DNA from: Brevibacterium sediminis
GTDB taxonomy: Bacteria > Actinomycetota > Actinomycetes > Actinomycetales > Brevibacteriaceae
Direction of reading: 5' to 3'
NCBI RefSeq assembly: GCF_013623905.1
Contig: NZ_JABKDD010000001.1
Span: 434,001 to 498,000 of the forward strand
Length of the DNA: 64,000 nt
Part shown: positions 1 through 11,465 of the stretch, in pieces
How positions within the stretch are numbered: the stretch's first letter is position 1
Layout: each line of letters opens with the position of its first letter
Position numbers and translations under genes: made by a program
Notes under the pieces: generated by a model
Told to the model about the DNA's origin: nothing
The model's database searches: none
What the model saw: only the letters and a program-made list of their open reading frames with translations

Positions 1-1
1 C

Positions 2-1237
2 GTCATCGTCTCGGTCTATGCGGTGTCGGCTTCGCAGCTCTGGATCCTCGGCGGAGCGCTGGGTGGGGGACTCGTGGTCACGGGGCTGGTCATCAGCGCG
101 GCGAAGATCATCCCGCCCGTCGTCGCATGGACGGGGGAGGTGCTGTTCAGCCCTTGGGGCGTTCCCGGTCAGCTGGCGACCCTGAACACATTGCGCAATC
201 CGCGTCGCACCGCGGCCACAGCCACGGCGCTCATCATCGGCGTGACCTTGGTGGCGACGATCCTCGTGGGCGGCATGTCGACGAAAGCGACGCTCAGCCA
301 CGGCCTCGACCAGCGTTATCCCGTTGACATCTCCGTGCCGCTGTCGGGCCTCGTCGATGATGACCAACTCGACGATGTGCGCGAGATCCCCGGCGTGTCC
401 ACCGCGGTCATCGCCCACCGCGCCGAGGCGGTCGAAGACTTCAAAGGCTCCCGTCCCGAGATCTTCGTCATCGACCCGGACAGCGCCGAGACCGTACTCG
501 GAGACGCGGCCGCGAACATCGTGTCCGGACGGGTCACAGTCCCCGAAGACTATCCTTCACCGACAGTGCGGGTGAAAGGGCTCAACGAGATGAGCGTGCC
601 CGTGCACAGGGACGGCCTCTCCAGTCTCGCCTTCTTCACCACCCCCGACGTCGGCAACGATCTCGGCATCTCGGCGACGACGACGGCCGTGCTCGTCCGC
701 CTCGACGAGGATGTCGACGTCGACGAGATCACCCGCATCCGACAGTCCGTGGCCGAGACGCTCGACGTCTCCAGCGACGAGGTCGGCGGCTCGGCCGTCG
801 CCCGGGGCGCCTATTCCGAACTCATTGATGTCATGCTCGCCGGGGCCGTGGCTCTGCTCTTCGTCTCCGTGGTCATCGCGCTCATCGGCGTCTCGAACAC
901 GGTCAGCCTCTCCGTCATCGAGCGCCGCCGGGAGAACGCGCTGATGCGGGCGCTGGGGCTGAGCCTTGCGCAGCTGCGGACTCTGCTGGCGCTCGAGGCG
1001 GTGCTCATCTCATCGGTGGCCGCACTGCTGGGACTCGTGCTCGGCGGTGCCCTGGGCATCGTCGGCACACGGTTGGTCACCCACGACTACTCCACCGACC
1101 TCATCGTCGACTTCTCTGCCCCGTCCTTCCTCGGCATCCTCGGCGTGGCGGTCGTCGCCGGCATCCTCTCCGCTCTGGCACCGGCCAGGCGAGCGTCCCG
1201 ACTCTCACCGGTCGAAGGTCTCAAACTCGACTTCTGA
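2..1237 (+). CDS. ABC transporter permease, FtsX/MacB type (5' truncated by window)
   Basis: The frame is open from base 2 with no stop upstream, so this is the 3' part of a longer gene (411 residues visible). The sequence shows a first membrane segment, then an RNPRRTAATATALIIGVTLV segment that fits the start of an FtsX permease domain. An extracytoplasmic region of about 170 residues follows (DISVPLSGLVDD onward). Three closing membrane helices carry the motif IERRRENALMRALGLSLAQL, typical of the FtsX family. The protein ends APARRASRLSPVEGLKLDF, the usual C-terminus of actinobacterial permeases of this class. Such permeases work with an ATPase that is presumably upstream of the window; the substrate cannot be inferred. 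The GTG at 23 is internal, not the true start. Confidence 0.88.
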   Translation, partial: VIVSVYAVSASQLWILGGALGGGLVVTGLVISAAKIIPPVVAWTGEVLFSPWGVPGQLATLNTLRNPRRTAATATALIIGVTLVATILVGGMSTKATLSHGLDQRYPVDISVPLSGLVDDDQLDDVREIPGVSTAVIAHRAEAVEDFKGSRPEIFVIDPDSAETVLGDAAANIVSGRVTVPEDYPSPTVRVKGLNEMSVPVHRDGLSSLAFFTTPDVGNDLGISATTTAVLVRLDEDVDVDEITRIRQSVAETLDVSSDEVGGSAVARGAYSELIDVMLAGAVALLFVSVVIALIGVSNTVSLSVIERRRENALMRALGLSLAQLRTLLALEAVLISSVAALLGLVLGGALGIVGTRLVTHDYSTDLIVDFSAPSFLGILGVAVVAGILSALAPARRASRLSPVEGLKLDF

Positions 1238-1286
1238 TGGGCCCCGGCCACCGAACCGGACGTCGGTGTCTGATAGGAAAGAGCTC

Positions 1287-2462
1287 ATGAACTCCGCGCG
1301 CATCCGCATTCTGATCGTCCTCGGAATCGTCTTCGCTGCCTTCAATCTGCGCCCCGGAGTCACCGGGCTCTCGCCTCTGCTCGACACCATGGGCGAAGAG
1401 ATCGAACTGAGCGCGGTGTTCCTGGCCGTCATCGGCATGCTGCCGCCGCTGCTCTACGGCATCAGCGGCTTCATCACCCCGCGGCTCTATGCCCGCTTCT
1501 CCGGACTCGGCCTGACCTTGGCCGCCATGGTGATGGTCATGATCGGACTGGGTGTCCGCGCGGTCATCGATTCGCCATCGCTGTTCCTGGCGCTGAGCGT
1601 GCTGGCCCTGCTGGGAATGGGCATCGGCAACGTCATCCTCCCGCCCCTGGTGAAATCGTATTTCCCCGACAGGGTGGCCCTCATGTCGACCGTGCACGTC
1701 GGGCTCCTCCAGTTCGGGACGTTCATTCCGCCGCTCGTGGCGGTTCCCCTCGCCTCCGGTGTCGGTTGGAGAGGCTCACTGCTCGTCTGGGCCGGTTTCG
1801 CGGCTCTGGGTGCGGTCGTGTGGATCGCCATCCGCATCGTCATGCCCGCACCCGCCGCCGAGGTGGCCGTCGCCGTCGTCGGCGGCAGTGAGCTCTCTCG
1901 CCTTCTGCGCAGCCCTCGGGCCTGGGCGCTGATGACGATGACGGGTCTGACGTCGTTCAACAACTTCATCCTCTTCACCTGGCTGCCGGGTCTGCTCACC
2001 CGCTCCGGGTTCGATGCTGCCTTCGGCGGGGCGATGCTCGCGCTGGTCACCGCCATCCCTCTCGTCCTCGGATTCGTCCTGCCGACCCTGGCTCAGAAGA
2101 TGACCTCGGCCTATCCCATCGTCGTCGGCTTCTGCCTCAGCCTGGCCGTGGGGTACCTGGGTCTGTGGCTGCTGCCGACAGCGGCTCCCGTGCTGTGGAC
2201 AGTGCTGCTGGGCATCGGCATCTCCACGTTCCCACTCGCTCTGACACTCATCACCCTCCGGGCGCGAAACGCCGAGGCGGCGGCTTCCCTGTCCGGCTTC
2301 GTCCAGGGCGGCGGGTATCTCCTCGCGGCCACCGGCCCGTTGATCTTCGCCTTTCTCCTCCAGAGCTTCGACAGCATGTGGCCGGCATTCGTCGTGGTGC
2401 TCGCCTCGGTGGCCGTCAAATTCTTCGTCAGCCACGCCGCCTGCCGACCCGGCGCCATCTGA
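1287..2462 (+). CDS. MFS transporter, CynX/NimT family
   Basis: This is a 391-residue integral membrane protein with about twelve hydrophobic segments. The N-terminal FNLRPGVTGLSPLLDTMGEE segment is the hallmark of the CynX/NimT (cyanate / 2-nitroimidazole) branch of the major facilitator superfamily. The start is ATG 1287, preceded by AGGAAAGAG. The open frame extends further upstream, but only over the preceding permease gene. The gene lies 49 nt downstream of the ABC permease on the same strand and may be cotranscribed with it. Family members transport cyanate, nitroimidazoles or other small anions and drugs; the substrate here is unknown. The C-terminus (SHAACRPGAI) is short and cytoplasmic. 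Confidence 0.85.
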   Translation: MNSARIRILIVLGIVFAAFNLRPGVTGLSPLLDTMGEEIELSAVFLAVIGMLPPLLYGISGFITPRLYARFSGLGLTLAAMVMVMIGLGVRAVIDSPSLFLALSVLALLGMGIGNVILPPLVKSYFPDRVALMSTVHVGLLQFGTFIPPLVAVPLASGVGWRGSLLVWAGFAALGAVVWIAIRIVMPAPAAEVAVAVVGGSELSRLLRSPRAWALMTMTGLTSFNNFILFTWLPGLLTRSGFDAAFGGAMLALVTAIPLVLGFVLPTLAQKMTSAYPIVVGFCLSLAVGYLGLWLLPTAAPVLWTVLLGIGISTFPLALTLITLRARNAEAAASLSGFVQGGGYLLAATGPLIFAFLLQSFDSMWPAFVVVLASVAVKFFVSHAACRPGAI

Positions 2463-2534
2463 GGCCTGGCGGGCTTCCGTCTCGTCATGAGAGCGAAGAC
2501 GACATCGGATTCGTCCTCGCCGTCCGGGCCCGAG

Positions 2535-2540
2535 TACTCT
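2535..2540 (+). promoter_or_regulatory. -10 element (TACTCT) for a leaderless GTG start
   Basis: TACTCT ends 6 nt before the GTG at 2547, so transcription would begin at or next to the start codon. No Shine-Dalgarno is present. No good -35 is seen, as is common for actinobacterial sigma-A promoters. Confidence 0.45.
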
Positions 2541-2546
2541 GTTCGA

Positions 2547-3374
2547 GTGACCCCGGAAGACTTGCAGACTGCACTCGCGCGCGCCTTGGCGACGGCCGAG
2601 GCAGGCCTCGTCGCACCGGGGTTCGCCATGCAGATCGACGTCCTGGCTCCGAACCGTTCCGAACTCGGTGACTGGACGACGCCCGTGGCGCTGCGCGCCG
2701 CCGCTGCACCCGAGCAGCGGACCGAGCTCGCCGCACATCTGTGCACCGAACTGCGTGTCCTGACCGGGGTGGCGGATGCCGTCATCGCCGGGCCCGGCTT
2801 CGTCAACGTGACCCTCACTCCCGCTGGCCGAGCACATGTGCTCAGCGACATCATCACTGCAGCGGGGGAGACCGATTCGATCGAGGGAGCGGAACAGGAC
2901 GGGTCGCCGCTGCGCACGCTGCTCGTCGCTGCGGACCGGGAATCGGCACAGGCGCCTGTCACCGGCGACCACGACCGTGACGTCGACCCGGTCGCGGTGA
3001 ACAGCCTGCAGCGCGGCCATGCCGCCGCCTGCCGGGAGCAGCGGCGGGCGCACCGGGCGGGAATCCCGTCCGAGGCCGTCGACGCGGCGGGACTCGAGGA
3101 TCCGAGCGAGACGCGAATGCTCAATGCCGTGGCGGGACTGCCGTCAGCGCTGGAACGCTCGCGCCGCCTCGGCGAGAACGATCTGTTCGTCAACGCTCTT
3201 ATCGACCTCGGCGATGCCGTCGAGGACTGGATCCGCCGCTGTCCGGTCACTCCGACGGTCGATGAGGACATCACCGTCACCCATGCCTCCCGGCTCTTCG
3301 CTCTGAGAGCCGTCATCATCGTCCTCGCCGCAGGACTACGACAATTGGGCGCTTCGGCCCCGGAGAGGATCTGA
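2547..3374 (+). CDS. ArgS-like protein lacking the catalytic core (N-terminal Add-1 + DALR domains)
   Basis: The protein has 275 residues from GTG 2547. An in-frame ATG at 2487 would add 20 unconserved residues. Residues about 1-105 look like the arginyl-tRNA synthetase N-terminal domain (NRSELGDWTTPVALR, then VADAVIAGPGFVNVTLTPA). The last 120 or so look like the ArgS anticodon-binding DALR domain, with paired helices and the ending LRQLGASAPERI. Between them is only about 50 residues of acidic linker. No HIGH or KMSK motif and no Rossmann domain is present, so it cannot aminoacylate on its own. It sits where argS sits in other actinobacteria and overlaps lysA by one base. It may bind tRNA-Arg, regulate, or be a decayed duplicate; the cell must have a true argS elsewhere. 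Confidence 0.75.
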   Translation: MTPEDLQTALARALATAEAGLVAPGFAMQIDVLAPNRSELGDWTTPVALRAAAAPEQRTELAAHLCTELRVLTGVADAVIAGPGFVNVTLTPAGRAHVLSDIITAAGETDSIEGAEQDGSPLRTLLVAADRESAQAPVTGDHDRDVDPVAVNSLQRGHAAACREQRRAHRAGIPSEAVDAAGLEDPSETRMLNAVAGLPSALERSRRLGENDLFVNALIDLGDAVEDWIRRCPVTPTVDEDITVTHASRLFALRAVIIVLAAGLRQLGASAPERI

Positions 3375-4813
3375 TGCCCGCACATATCGCAGGGACTCTG
3401 CACGCGACACCGGCCCCGGTGTGGCTGCCCTATCCCGATGACGTCAATGCCCTGTTGCCGAGTCTGTGGTCGGACAACGTCACGAAGACCGACGACGGGG
3501 TGCTCACGATCGCCGGTCATTCCGTGACGGACCTGGCCGAACGATACGGGACCCCTACTCTCGTCATGGACGTCGCTGACTTCCGCAGCCGTGCCGAGGC
3601 CTACCTGAGCACATTCTCCAACGCCTTCTCCGTGGAGAAGGGACTGGCCGGCGCCGATGTGTTCTACGCCGGGAAGGCATTCTTGTGCACAGCTGTAGCC
3701 CGCTGGGTGCATGAGGCCGGGCTCGGCCTCGACACCTGCTCCCTGGGCGAGATGATGATCGCCCGCGCCGCCGGTGTCCCCGGCGACCGCGTCGGGCTGC
3801 ACGGAAACAACAAATCGGCGGCGGAGCTCGAATACGCCCTCGACTACGGCGTGGCCAGGATCTTCGTCGACAGCCTCGATGAGGTCGCACGTCTGGAATC
3901 CATCGCTGCGGCCAGAGGAACGGTCGCCCCGGTCATGCTGCGAGTCACGGTCGGCGTCGAAGCGCACACCCACGACTTCATCGCCACGGCTCACGAAGAC
4001 CAGAAGTTCGGGCTCTCCCTCGCCGACGGTATCGCCGCCCGGGCCGCTCGTCTGGTCGCCGAATCCGAACATCTGCGTCTCGACGGTCTCCACTCCCACA
4101 TCGGTTCGCAGATCTTCGACATCTCCGGATTCCAGGTCGCCGCCTCCCGCGTACTCGCCTTCCGAGCCGAGATCATGGGCGAACACGGCATCGACCTGCC
4201 CGATGTCGACCTCGGCGGCGGCTTCGGCATCCGCTACACCTCCCAGGACACGCCGATCCCAGTCGCGGAGATGGCCGCAGAGCTCGCTGCCGTCGTGGCC
4301 AAGGAATGCCGGGGCCTGGGCACGAGCGTCCCCAGGATCTCCATCGAACCCGGTCGCGCCATCGTCTCCCCGGCGGTGTTCACTCTCTACGAGGTCGGCA
4401 CCGTCAAACAGGTGAGCACGGACAGCGGCACTCGCACATATGTCGCCGTCAACGGGGGAATGAGCGACAACATCCGCACGGCACTCTACGACGCGGACTA
4501 TTCGTGCACCCTGGCCAACCGGAACTCGAACGCCGAGCCTGCGATCGTGCGGGTCGTCGGCAAGCACTGCGAATCCGGTGACATCATCGTCCGCGACGAA
4601 TACATGGGTGCAGACGTCACCGCAGGCGATCTCGTCGCGGTCCCGACCACCGGGGCGTACTGTCGCTCGCTGGCCAACAACTACAACCATCTGCCCCGGC
4701 CGGGCGTGCTGGCCGTCGAGGCCGATAGAGTTGAGTGGATCGTGACCCCCGAAGACCACACGCAGATGTTCGCCACCGACCCGGGAATGGCCGGGGGAGA
4801 GGCGTCGAACTGA
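3374..4813 (+). CDS. lysA: Diaminopimelate decarboxylase
   Basis: LysA decarboxylates meso-diaminopimelate to L-lysine, using PLP, in the cytoplasm. The protein has 479 residues. The PLP lysine is in DVFYAGKAFLC (Lys101). The fold-III motifs LHSHIGSQI, DLGGGFGIRY (phosphate-binding glycines), EPGRAIVSP and CESGD (active-site cysteine region) are all present in order. The start ATG overlaps the stop of the ArgS-like gene (TGATG), with GGAGAGGA just upstream. It is followed by hom in the same ATGA overlap, so lysA and hom are translationally coupled within an aspartate-family operon. This matches the argS-lysA-hom order of corynebacteria. Confidence 0.97.
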   Translation: MPAHIAGTLHATPAPVWLPYPDDVNALLPSLWSDNVTKTDDGVLTIAGHSVTDLAERYGTPTLVMDVADFRSRAEAYLSTFSNAFSVEKGLAGADVFYAGKAFLCTAVARWVHEAGLGLDTCSLGEMMIARAAGVPGDRVGLHGNNKSAAELEYALDYGVARIFVDSLDEVARLESIAAARGTVAPVMLRVTVGVEAHTHDFIATAHEDQKFGLSLADGIAARAARLVAESEHLRLDGLHSHIGSQIFDISGFQVAASRVLAFRAEIMGEHGIDLPDVDLGGGFGIRYTSQDTPIPVAEMAAELAAVVAKECRGLGTSVPRISIEPGRAIVSPAVFTLYEVGTVKQVSTDSGTRTYVAVNGGMSDNIRTALYDADYSCTLANRNSNAEPAIVRVVGKHCESGDIIVRDEYMGADVTAGDLVAVPTTGAYCRSLANNYNHLPRPGVLAVEADRVEWIVTPEDHTQMFATDPGMAGGEASN

Positions 4814-6156
4814 TGAGTGTGAGAGACAAGAGCGGAAAAGGTGAGGAAATGCAGGCACTGAAGGTTGCCATGCTCGGATGCGGAGTCGTCGGCACGGAGG
4901 TCGCCGCCCGAATCCAGAATCGGGCGGAGGGCCTGGCCGAGCGCATCGGCGCTCCGTTGGAGCTGAGCGCCATCGTCGTCCGCGATGCCTCGAAGGCCCG
5001 CCCGGGAATTGACGAGAAGCTGCTGACGACCGACGCCGAGGCGGCCATCGCCGGAGCCGATATCGTCGTCGAGCTGATGGGCGGAATCGAACCCGCCCGC
5101 TCGCTCATCACCGCAGCGCTGCGCCAGGGTTCATCGGTCGTGACCGCGAACAAGGCTCTGCTGGCCGCCAGCTACGGCGAGCTCATGTCCGCTGCCGACG
5201 CCGCTGGTGTGCGCCTCGAGCACGAAGCAGCGGTGGCAGGGGCCATCCCGATCATCCGACCCGTCGGCGATTCGCTGGCCGGCGACCGGATCGAACGCAT
5301 CATGGGCATCGTCAACGGCACGACGAACTACATCCTCGACCAGATGGACTCCGAGGGCTGGGATTTCGACCAGGCGCTCACCGCCGCCCAAGGGCTCGGA
5401 TACGCAGAGGCCGATCCGACCGCTGACATCGGCGGACACGATGCGGCGGCGAAGGCTGCGATCCTGTCATCTCTGGCATTCCACGCACCCGTGTCGATCG
5501 ACGACGTCCACGTCGAAGGCATCGAAGACGTCACCGCCGAGATGGTCGAGACCGCCCGGGACCAGGGCTTCGTCATCAAACTCCTCGCCGTGTGCGAACG
5601 TGTGGCCTCATCACCGGCGGGCGCCGGACTCTCGGCGCGCGTCTATCCGGCGCTTCTCGACCAAGGACACGCACTGGCATCCGTTCGCGGTGCCTTCAAC
5701 GCCGTGTTCATCGAGGCCGAAGCCGCCGGCGAGCTGATGTTCTACGGACAGGGGGCCGGGGGAGCACCGACCGCATCCGCCGTGCTCGGCGACCTCGTGT
5801 CCGTGGCCAGGCGCAAGGTGCTCGGCGGACGCGGACAGTACGAACGCCCCTTCCACGAGGACTACCCGATCCTGCCGATCTCGGCGATCACGACCAGGTA
5901 CCACATCACCCTCGACGTGGTCGACCGTCCCGGTGTGCTCGCCGCGGTCTCCGAGGTCTTTGCCGATGAAGGGGCATCCATCGAACTGATGCGACAGACG
6001 ATCGGGGACATCGACGACAACGGCGTCCAGCACGCGAAGCTCGTGCTGGCCACCCACTCGAACACCGACTCGACTCTGCAGAAGACGGTCGATCGACTCG
6101 TCGATCTGCCTGTCGTCCACACCGTCAAATCCGTGATCCGCGTAGAAGGACAGTGA
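4813..6156 (+). CDS. hom: Homoserine dehydrogenase
   Basis: This enzyme reduces aspartate semialdehyde to homoserine with NAD(P)H, at the branch to threonine, methionine and isoleucine. The protein has 447 residues. An N-terminal Rossmann motif ([11 protein letters not shown]) is followed by the substrate-domain motif [12 protein letters not shown] and the lysine in [10 protein letters not shown]-terminal ACT domain begins at about residue 360 ([20 protein letters not shown]), which in the family gives threonine feedback inhibition. I take the ATG at 4813 because it overlaps the lysA stop and has GGGGGAGAGG upstream. ATG 4849, 12 codons in, is an alternative. Confidence 0.96.
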   Translation: MSVRDKSGKGEEMQALKVAMLGCGVVGTEVAARIQNRAEGLAERIGAPLELSAIVVRDASKARPGIDEKLLTTDAEAAIAGADIVVELMGGIEPARSLITAALRQGSSVVTANKALLAASYGELMSAADAAGVRLEHEAAVAGAIPIIRPVGDSLAGDRIERIMGIVNGTTNYILDQMDSEGWDFDQALTAAQGLGYAEADPTADIGGHDAAAKAAILSSLAFHAPVSIDDVHVEGIEDVTAEMVETARDQGFVIKLLAVCERVASSPAGAGLSARVYPALLDQGHALASVRGAFNAVFIEAEAAGELMFYGQGAGGAPTASAVLGDLVSVARRKVLGGRGQYERPFHEDYPILPISAITTRYHITLDVVDRPGVLAAVSEVFADEGASIELMRQTIGDIDDNGVQHAKLVLATHSNTDSTLQKTVDRLVDLPVVHTVKSVIRVEGQ

Positions 6157-6158
6157 CT

Positions 6159-7244
6159 ATGAACTACCCCAGACACCAGTGGCAGGGCGTCGTCGAGGAA
6201 TACCGCAGCCTCCTCGACATCTCCGCTGACACTCCTGCCGTCACACTCGGTGAGGGCGGGACCCCGCTGATCAGGGCGGAGAAGCTCAGCGCACGCACCG
6301 GTGCCCAGGTGTGGGTGAAGTACGAGGGCCTCAATCCGACTGCGTCGTTCAAAGACCGCGGTATGACAATGGCGATCACCAAGGCTGTGGCCCACGGTGC
6401 CAAGGCCGTCATCTGCGCCTCGACGGGCAACACCTCGGCCTCTGCCGCCGCCTATGCCACGAAGGCCGGACTGACCTGCGCTGTGCTCGTGCCCACCGGC
6501 AAGATCGCGCCGGGGAAGATGAGCCAGGCCATCGCCCACGGAGCGACCCTGCTCGAAGTCGACGGAAACTTCGACGACTGCCTGACGTTGTGCCGTAAGC
6601 TCTCGGAGTCCTACCCGGTCCACCTCGTCAACTCGGTCAATCCCGATCGCATCGAAGGTCAGAAGACCGCGGCTTTCGAAGTCGTCGACGTCCTCGGCGA
6701 CGCTCCCGACATCCATGTTCTGCCCGTCGGCAACGCCGGCAACATCACGGCGTACTGGAAGGGCTACAACGAATACCGCGAACACGGGATCTCCAAGCAG
6801 CTGCCGCAGATGTGGGGCTTCCAGGCCGCCGGTGCCGCACCGCTGGTGCTCGGCCACCCCGTCGACGAACCGGACACGGTGGCGACCGCCATCCGCATCG
6901 GCAACCCCGCCAGCTGGACGCAGGCCGAAGCGGCGCGTGACGACTCGGGCGGTCTCATCGATTCGGTCACCGACGACGAGATCCTCGCCGCCCATAAGAT
7001 CCTGTCCAGCGAAGAGGGCATCTTCGTCGAACCCGGTTCGGCCGCCTCGGTGGCGGGTCTGCTGAAGATGGCCGACGCCGGTCGGGTCCCTGCCGATGCG
7101 ACGATCGCGGTCACCGTGACCGGTCACGGACTCAAGGACCCCAGCTGGGCCCTGCACACCGCCGACGGGTCCGATATCGAGACCAAGCGGGTCTCCGTCG
7201 ACGCCGTCAGCGCCGCACGCGCCCTGGGACTCGAGGACAGCTGA
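6159..7244 (+). CDS. thrC: Threonine synthase
   Basis: ThrC converts O-phosphohomoserine to threonine with PLP. The protein has 361 residues, the short type typical of actinobacteria. The PLP lysine lies in [11 protein letters not shown] (Lys65) and the phosphate-binding loop in [10 protein letters not shown]. The ATG at 6159 is chosen over the GTG at 6153 (which overlaps the hom stop) because the GAAGGA ribosome site at 6145-6150 is 8 nt from the ATG but only 2 nt from the GTG. It is followed 2 nt after its stop by thrB. Confidence 0.96.
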   Translation: MNYPRHQWQGVVEEYRSLLDISADTPAVTLGEGGTPLIRAEKLSARTGAQVWVKYEGLNPTASFKDRGMTMAITKAVAHGAKAVICASTGNTSASAAAYATKAGLTCAVLVPTGKIAPGKMSQAIAHGATLLEVDGNFDDCLTLCRKLSESYPVHLVNSVNPDRIEGQKTAAFEVVDVLGDAPDIHVLPVGNAGNITAYWKGYNEYREHGISKQLPQMWGFQAAGAAPLVLGHPVDEPDTVATAIRIGNPASWTQAEAARDDSGGLIDSVTDDEILAAHKILSSEEGIFVEPGSAASVAGLLKMADAGRVPADATIAVTVTGHGLKDPSWALHTADGSDIETKRVSVDAVSAARALGLEDS

Positions 7245-7246
7245 GG

Positions 7247-8149
7247 GTGCGCGTCCGACTCGAGGTCCCGGCCACCTCGGCGAATCTGGGGCCCGGCTAC
7301 GACTCGTACGGGCTGGCCCTCGACATCGTCGACACCCTCATCGTCACCGTCCACGACGCAGCGGTCGATCCTCACCGATGCGTCGAGGTCACGGGGGAGG
7401 GCGCCGAGGTGCTGCCCCGGGACGGCTCGCACCTGATCATGCGCATCATCGGTGAGGTGCTCGACTCGGAGTTTCCCGCCGTCGCGGCGGAGTTGAGGCA
7501 GCGTCTGTCGCTGGAGTGCGACAACCGGATCCCTCATTCGCGTGGATTGGGCTCCTCGGCCGCGGCCGTCGTGGCCGGCATCGCCCTCGCAGCGGAGCTC
7601 GGAGCCTGGTCGACCGGAGTCGAGCTGAGCCGGGACCGGATCCTCGAGATCGCCACCGCCGTCGAGGGGCATCCGGACAACGCCGCCCCCGCGATCTTCG
7701 GCGGACTCACCGTCTCTCTGTCGGAGCCAGTGAAGTCGTGGCAGGTGCCGGTGCGCACCGTCGAGGCGGTCACCGTGCTCGTGCCCTCGTTCCGCCTTGA
7801 CACCGAGGTCGCCCGTGGACTCATTCCCGCCGGCATCGATCACGCGATCGCGGCCGATAATTCGGCTCGGGCGGGCCTGCTCGTCCACGGGATGAGCAAT
7901 GACTCCCAGGTGCTCTTCGAAGCCACCCGCGACCAGCTCCATCAGGAATTCCGTCGCGGCGCCTATCCGGAGTCGATGGCGCTGGTCGACGCACTGCGCG
8001 CCGAGGGTCTCCCGGCCGTCGTCTCCGGCGCCGGACCGACGGTGCTCGTCCTCGCCGAGGCGGTTCCCGACGCCCTCGTGCCGGAAGGCTTCGTCGCTCA
8101 GCGCACCGCGATTGACCTGGGTGGTTACCGGGTGAGCCGAGAAATCTGA
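7247..8149 (+). CDS. thrB: Homoserine kinase
   Basis: ThrB phosphorylates homoserine with ATP to make the ThrC substrate. It is a 300-residue GHMP-family kinase. The N-terminal motif PATSANLGPGYDSYGLAL, the ATP loop HSRGLGSSAAA (residues 97-107) and the C-terminal GAGPTVL motif are all present. The start is GTG 7247, two bases after thrC, with GAGGA upstream. It is the last gene of the lysine/threonine operon; 224 nt separate it from rho. Confidence 0.95.
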   Translation: MRVRLEVPATSANLGPGYDSYGLALDIVDTLIVTVHDAAVDPHRCVEVTGEGAEVLPRDGSHLIMRIIGEVLDSEFPAVAAELRQRLSLECDNRIPHSRGLGSSAAAVVAGIALAAELGAWSTGVELSRDRILEIATAVEGHPDNAAPAIFGGLTVSLSEPVKSWQVPVRTVEAVTVLVPSFRLDTEVARGLIPAGIDHAIAADNSARAGLLVHGMSNDSQVLFEATRDQLHQEFRRGAYPESMALVDALRAEGLPAVVSGAGPTVLVLAEAVPDALVPEGFVAQRTAIDLGGYRVSREI

Positions 8150-8157
8150 GGAAACGA

Positions 8158-8187
8158 TTCGCCAGATCGTCTCCGAACAAGTAGACT
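8158..8187 (+). promoter_or_regulatory. Probable rho promoter (TTCGCC - 18 nt - TAGACT)
   Basis: A TAGACT -10 at 8182-8187 follows a weak -35 (TTCGCC, 8158-8163) by 18 nt. Transcription from it would give a leader of about 180 nt before the rho GTG at 8374. Spacing and the -10 are good; the -35 is weak. Confidence 0.4.
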
Positions 8188-8264
8188 GTGGGTGTTCCGA
8201 CAGGGCACGGCTTCCCGCTGTTCTTCACAGGTCCGTCGCCGATGTCATACATTCTGGAACATCT

Positions 8265-8292
8265 CCTGCTCATTCTTTAGCAGGTTTTCTTT
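8265..8292 (+). terminator. Terminator-like hairpin with U-tract inside the rho leader
   Basis: CCTGCT (8265-8270) pairs perfectly with AGCAGG (8279-8284) across an 8-nt loop, and TTTTCTTT follows directly. This has the form of an intrinsic terminator. It could end the thrB operon or, lying downstream of the putative rho promoter, act as an attenuator of rho. Confidence 0.5.
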
Positions 8293-8373
8293 CACAACGC
8301 ACCGTCAATGGTGTTTCCGTCGCCGTGAGCAAACGGCACATGCCGCACGGCCGAAAGAGGGAGAAGGACCTTC

Positions 8374-10386
<2,013 letters not shown>

Positions 10387-10387
10387 G

Positions 10388-11464
10388 ATGGTCGACGACA
10401 CCCTCACGGCCAGCGTCAGCGCACTGCTCGATGAGCACGCCCGGGTGCAGGAGGAACTCTCCGACCCCGCGGTCCACGTTGACGCCGGCCGGGCCAAGAA
10501 GCTGACCAGGCGGTACGCGGAACTCGACAAGGTCGCCGCGGCCGCCCGGCACTTCGCCCAACTCGAAGCCGACCACGCAGCCGCCGTGGAGCTGGCCGAG
10601 GACGACGCCGACTTCGCTGCGGAGGCCAAGCGTCTGTCCGCAGAGATGGAGACGGCCGAGGGTGAGCTCAAAGATCTCCTGGTACCCAGCGACCCGGATG
10701 ACTCCCGAGACGCCATCATCGAGATCAAAGCCGGCGAAGGCGGGGACGAATCCGCACTGTTCGCCGGTGACCTGCTGCGGATGTACCAGCGGTGGATCGA
10801 CTCGCGCGGCTGGTCGAGCCAGATCCTCGACGCCACCCACTCGGATCTCGGCGGATACAAGGACGTCACCATGGCCGTCAAGGCGAAGAACGACGGCGCC
10901 TACGGCTGGGTGAAGTTCGAAGGCGGAGTGCACCGTGTCCAAAGGGTGCCGGTCACCGAATCGCAGGGACGCATCCACACCTCCGCGGCCGGTGTGCTCG
11001 TCTTCCCCGAGGTCGATGAACCCGAAGAGATCCAGTTGGACGAACACGATCTGCGCATCGACGTCTACCGCTCGTCCGGACCCGGCGGCCAGTCCGTGAA
11101 CACCACGGACTCCGCTGTGCGCATCACGCACCTGCCGACCGGAATCACAGCGAGCTGCCAGAACGAGAAGTCCCAGCTGCAGAACAAAGACGCAGCGATG
11201 CGCATGCTCCGTGCTCGGATCTTGGCCAAGCAGGCCGAAGAGGCGGCAGCGGAAGCTGCCGACATCCGTCGTTCGCAGGTGCGCACCGTTGATCGCTCGG
11301 AACGCATCCGCACCTACAATTTTCCGGAGAACCGGATCACCGATCACCGCACCGGATACAAGGCCTACAATCTCGATCAGGTGCTCGCCGGCGATCTCGA
11401 CCCGGTCATCGGATCCTGCCGAGACGCCGACAAGGCCGCACGCCTCGACGCACTGGGGGACTGA
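10388..11464 (+). CDS. prfA: Peptide chain release factor 1
   Basis: RF1 recognises UAA and UAG and triggers peptidyl-tRNA hydrolysis. The protein has 358 residues. The codon-recognition motif PVT is at residues 188-190 ([18 protein letters not shown]) and distinguishes it from RF2. The catalytic GGQ is at 233-235 ([18 protein letters not shown]). Its ATG lies one base after the rho stop, so the two are surely cotranscribed. The ribosomal protein gene rpmE, found between rho and prfA in mycobacteria, is absent here. Confidence 0.97.
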   Translation: MVDDTLTASVSALLDEHARVQEELSDPAVHVDAGRAKKLTRRYAELDKVAAAARHFAQLEADHAAAVELAEDDADFAAEAKRLSAEMETAEGELKDLLVPSDPDDSRDAIIEIKAGEGGDESALFAGDLLRMYQRWIDSRGWSSQILDATHSDLGGYKDVTMAVKAKNDGAYGWVKFEGGVHRVQRVPVTESQGRIHTSAAGVLVFPEVDEPEEIQLDEHDLRIDVYRSSGPGGQSVNTTDSAVRITHLPTGITASCQNEKSQLQNKDAAMRMLRARILAKQAEEAAAEAADIRRSQVRTVDRSERIRTYNFPENRITDHRTGYKAYNLDQVLAGDLDPVIGSCRDADKAARLDALGD

Positions 11465-11465
11465 C

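Noticed and set aside
2111..4858. A 915-codon open frame on the minus strand opposite the MFS, ArgS-like and lysA genes
   Set aside because: It is opposite several genes with clear homology. Its translation is compositionally biased (Arg, Ser, Gly, His) with no domain, as expected for the shadow of GC-rich codons.
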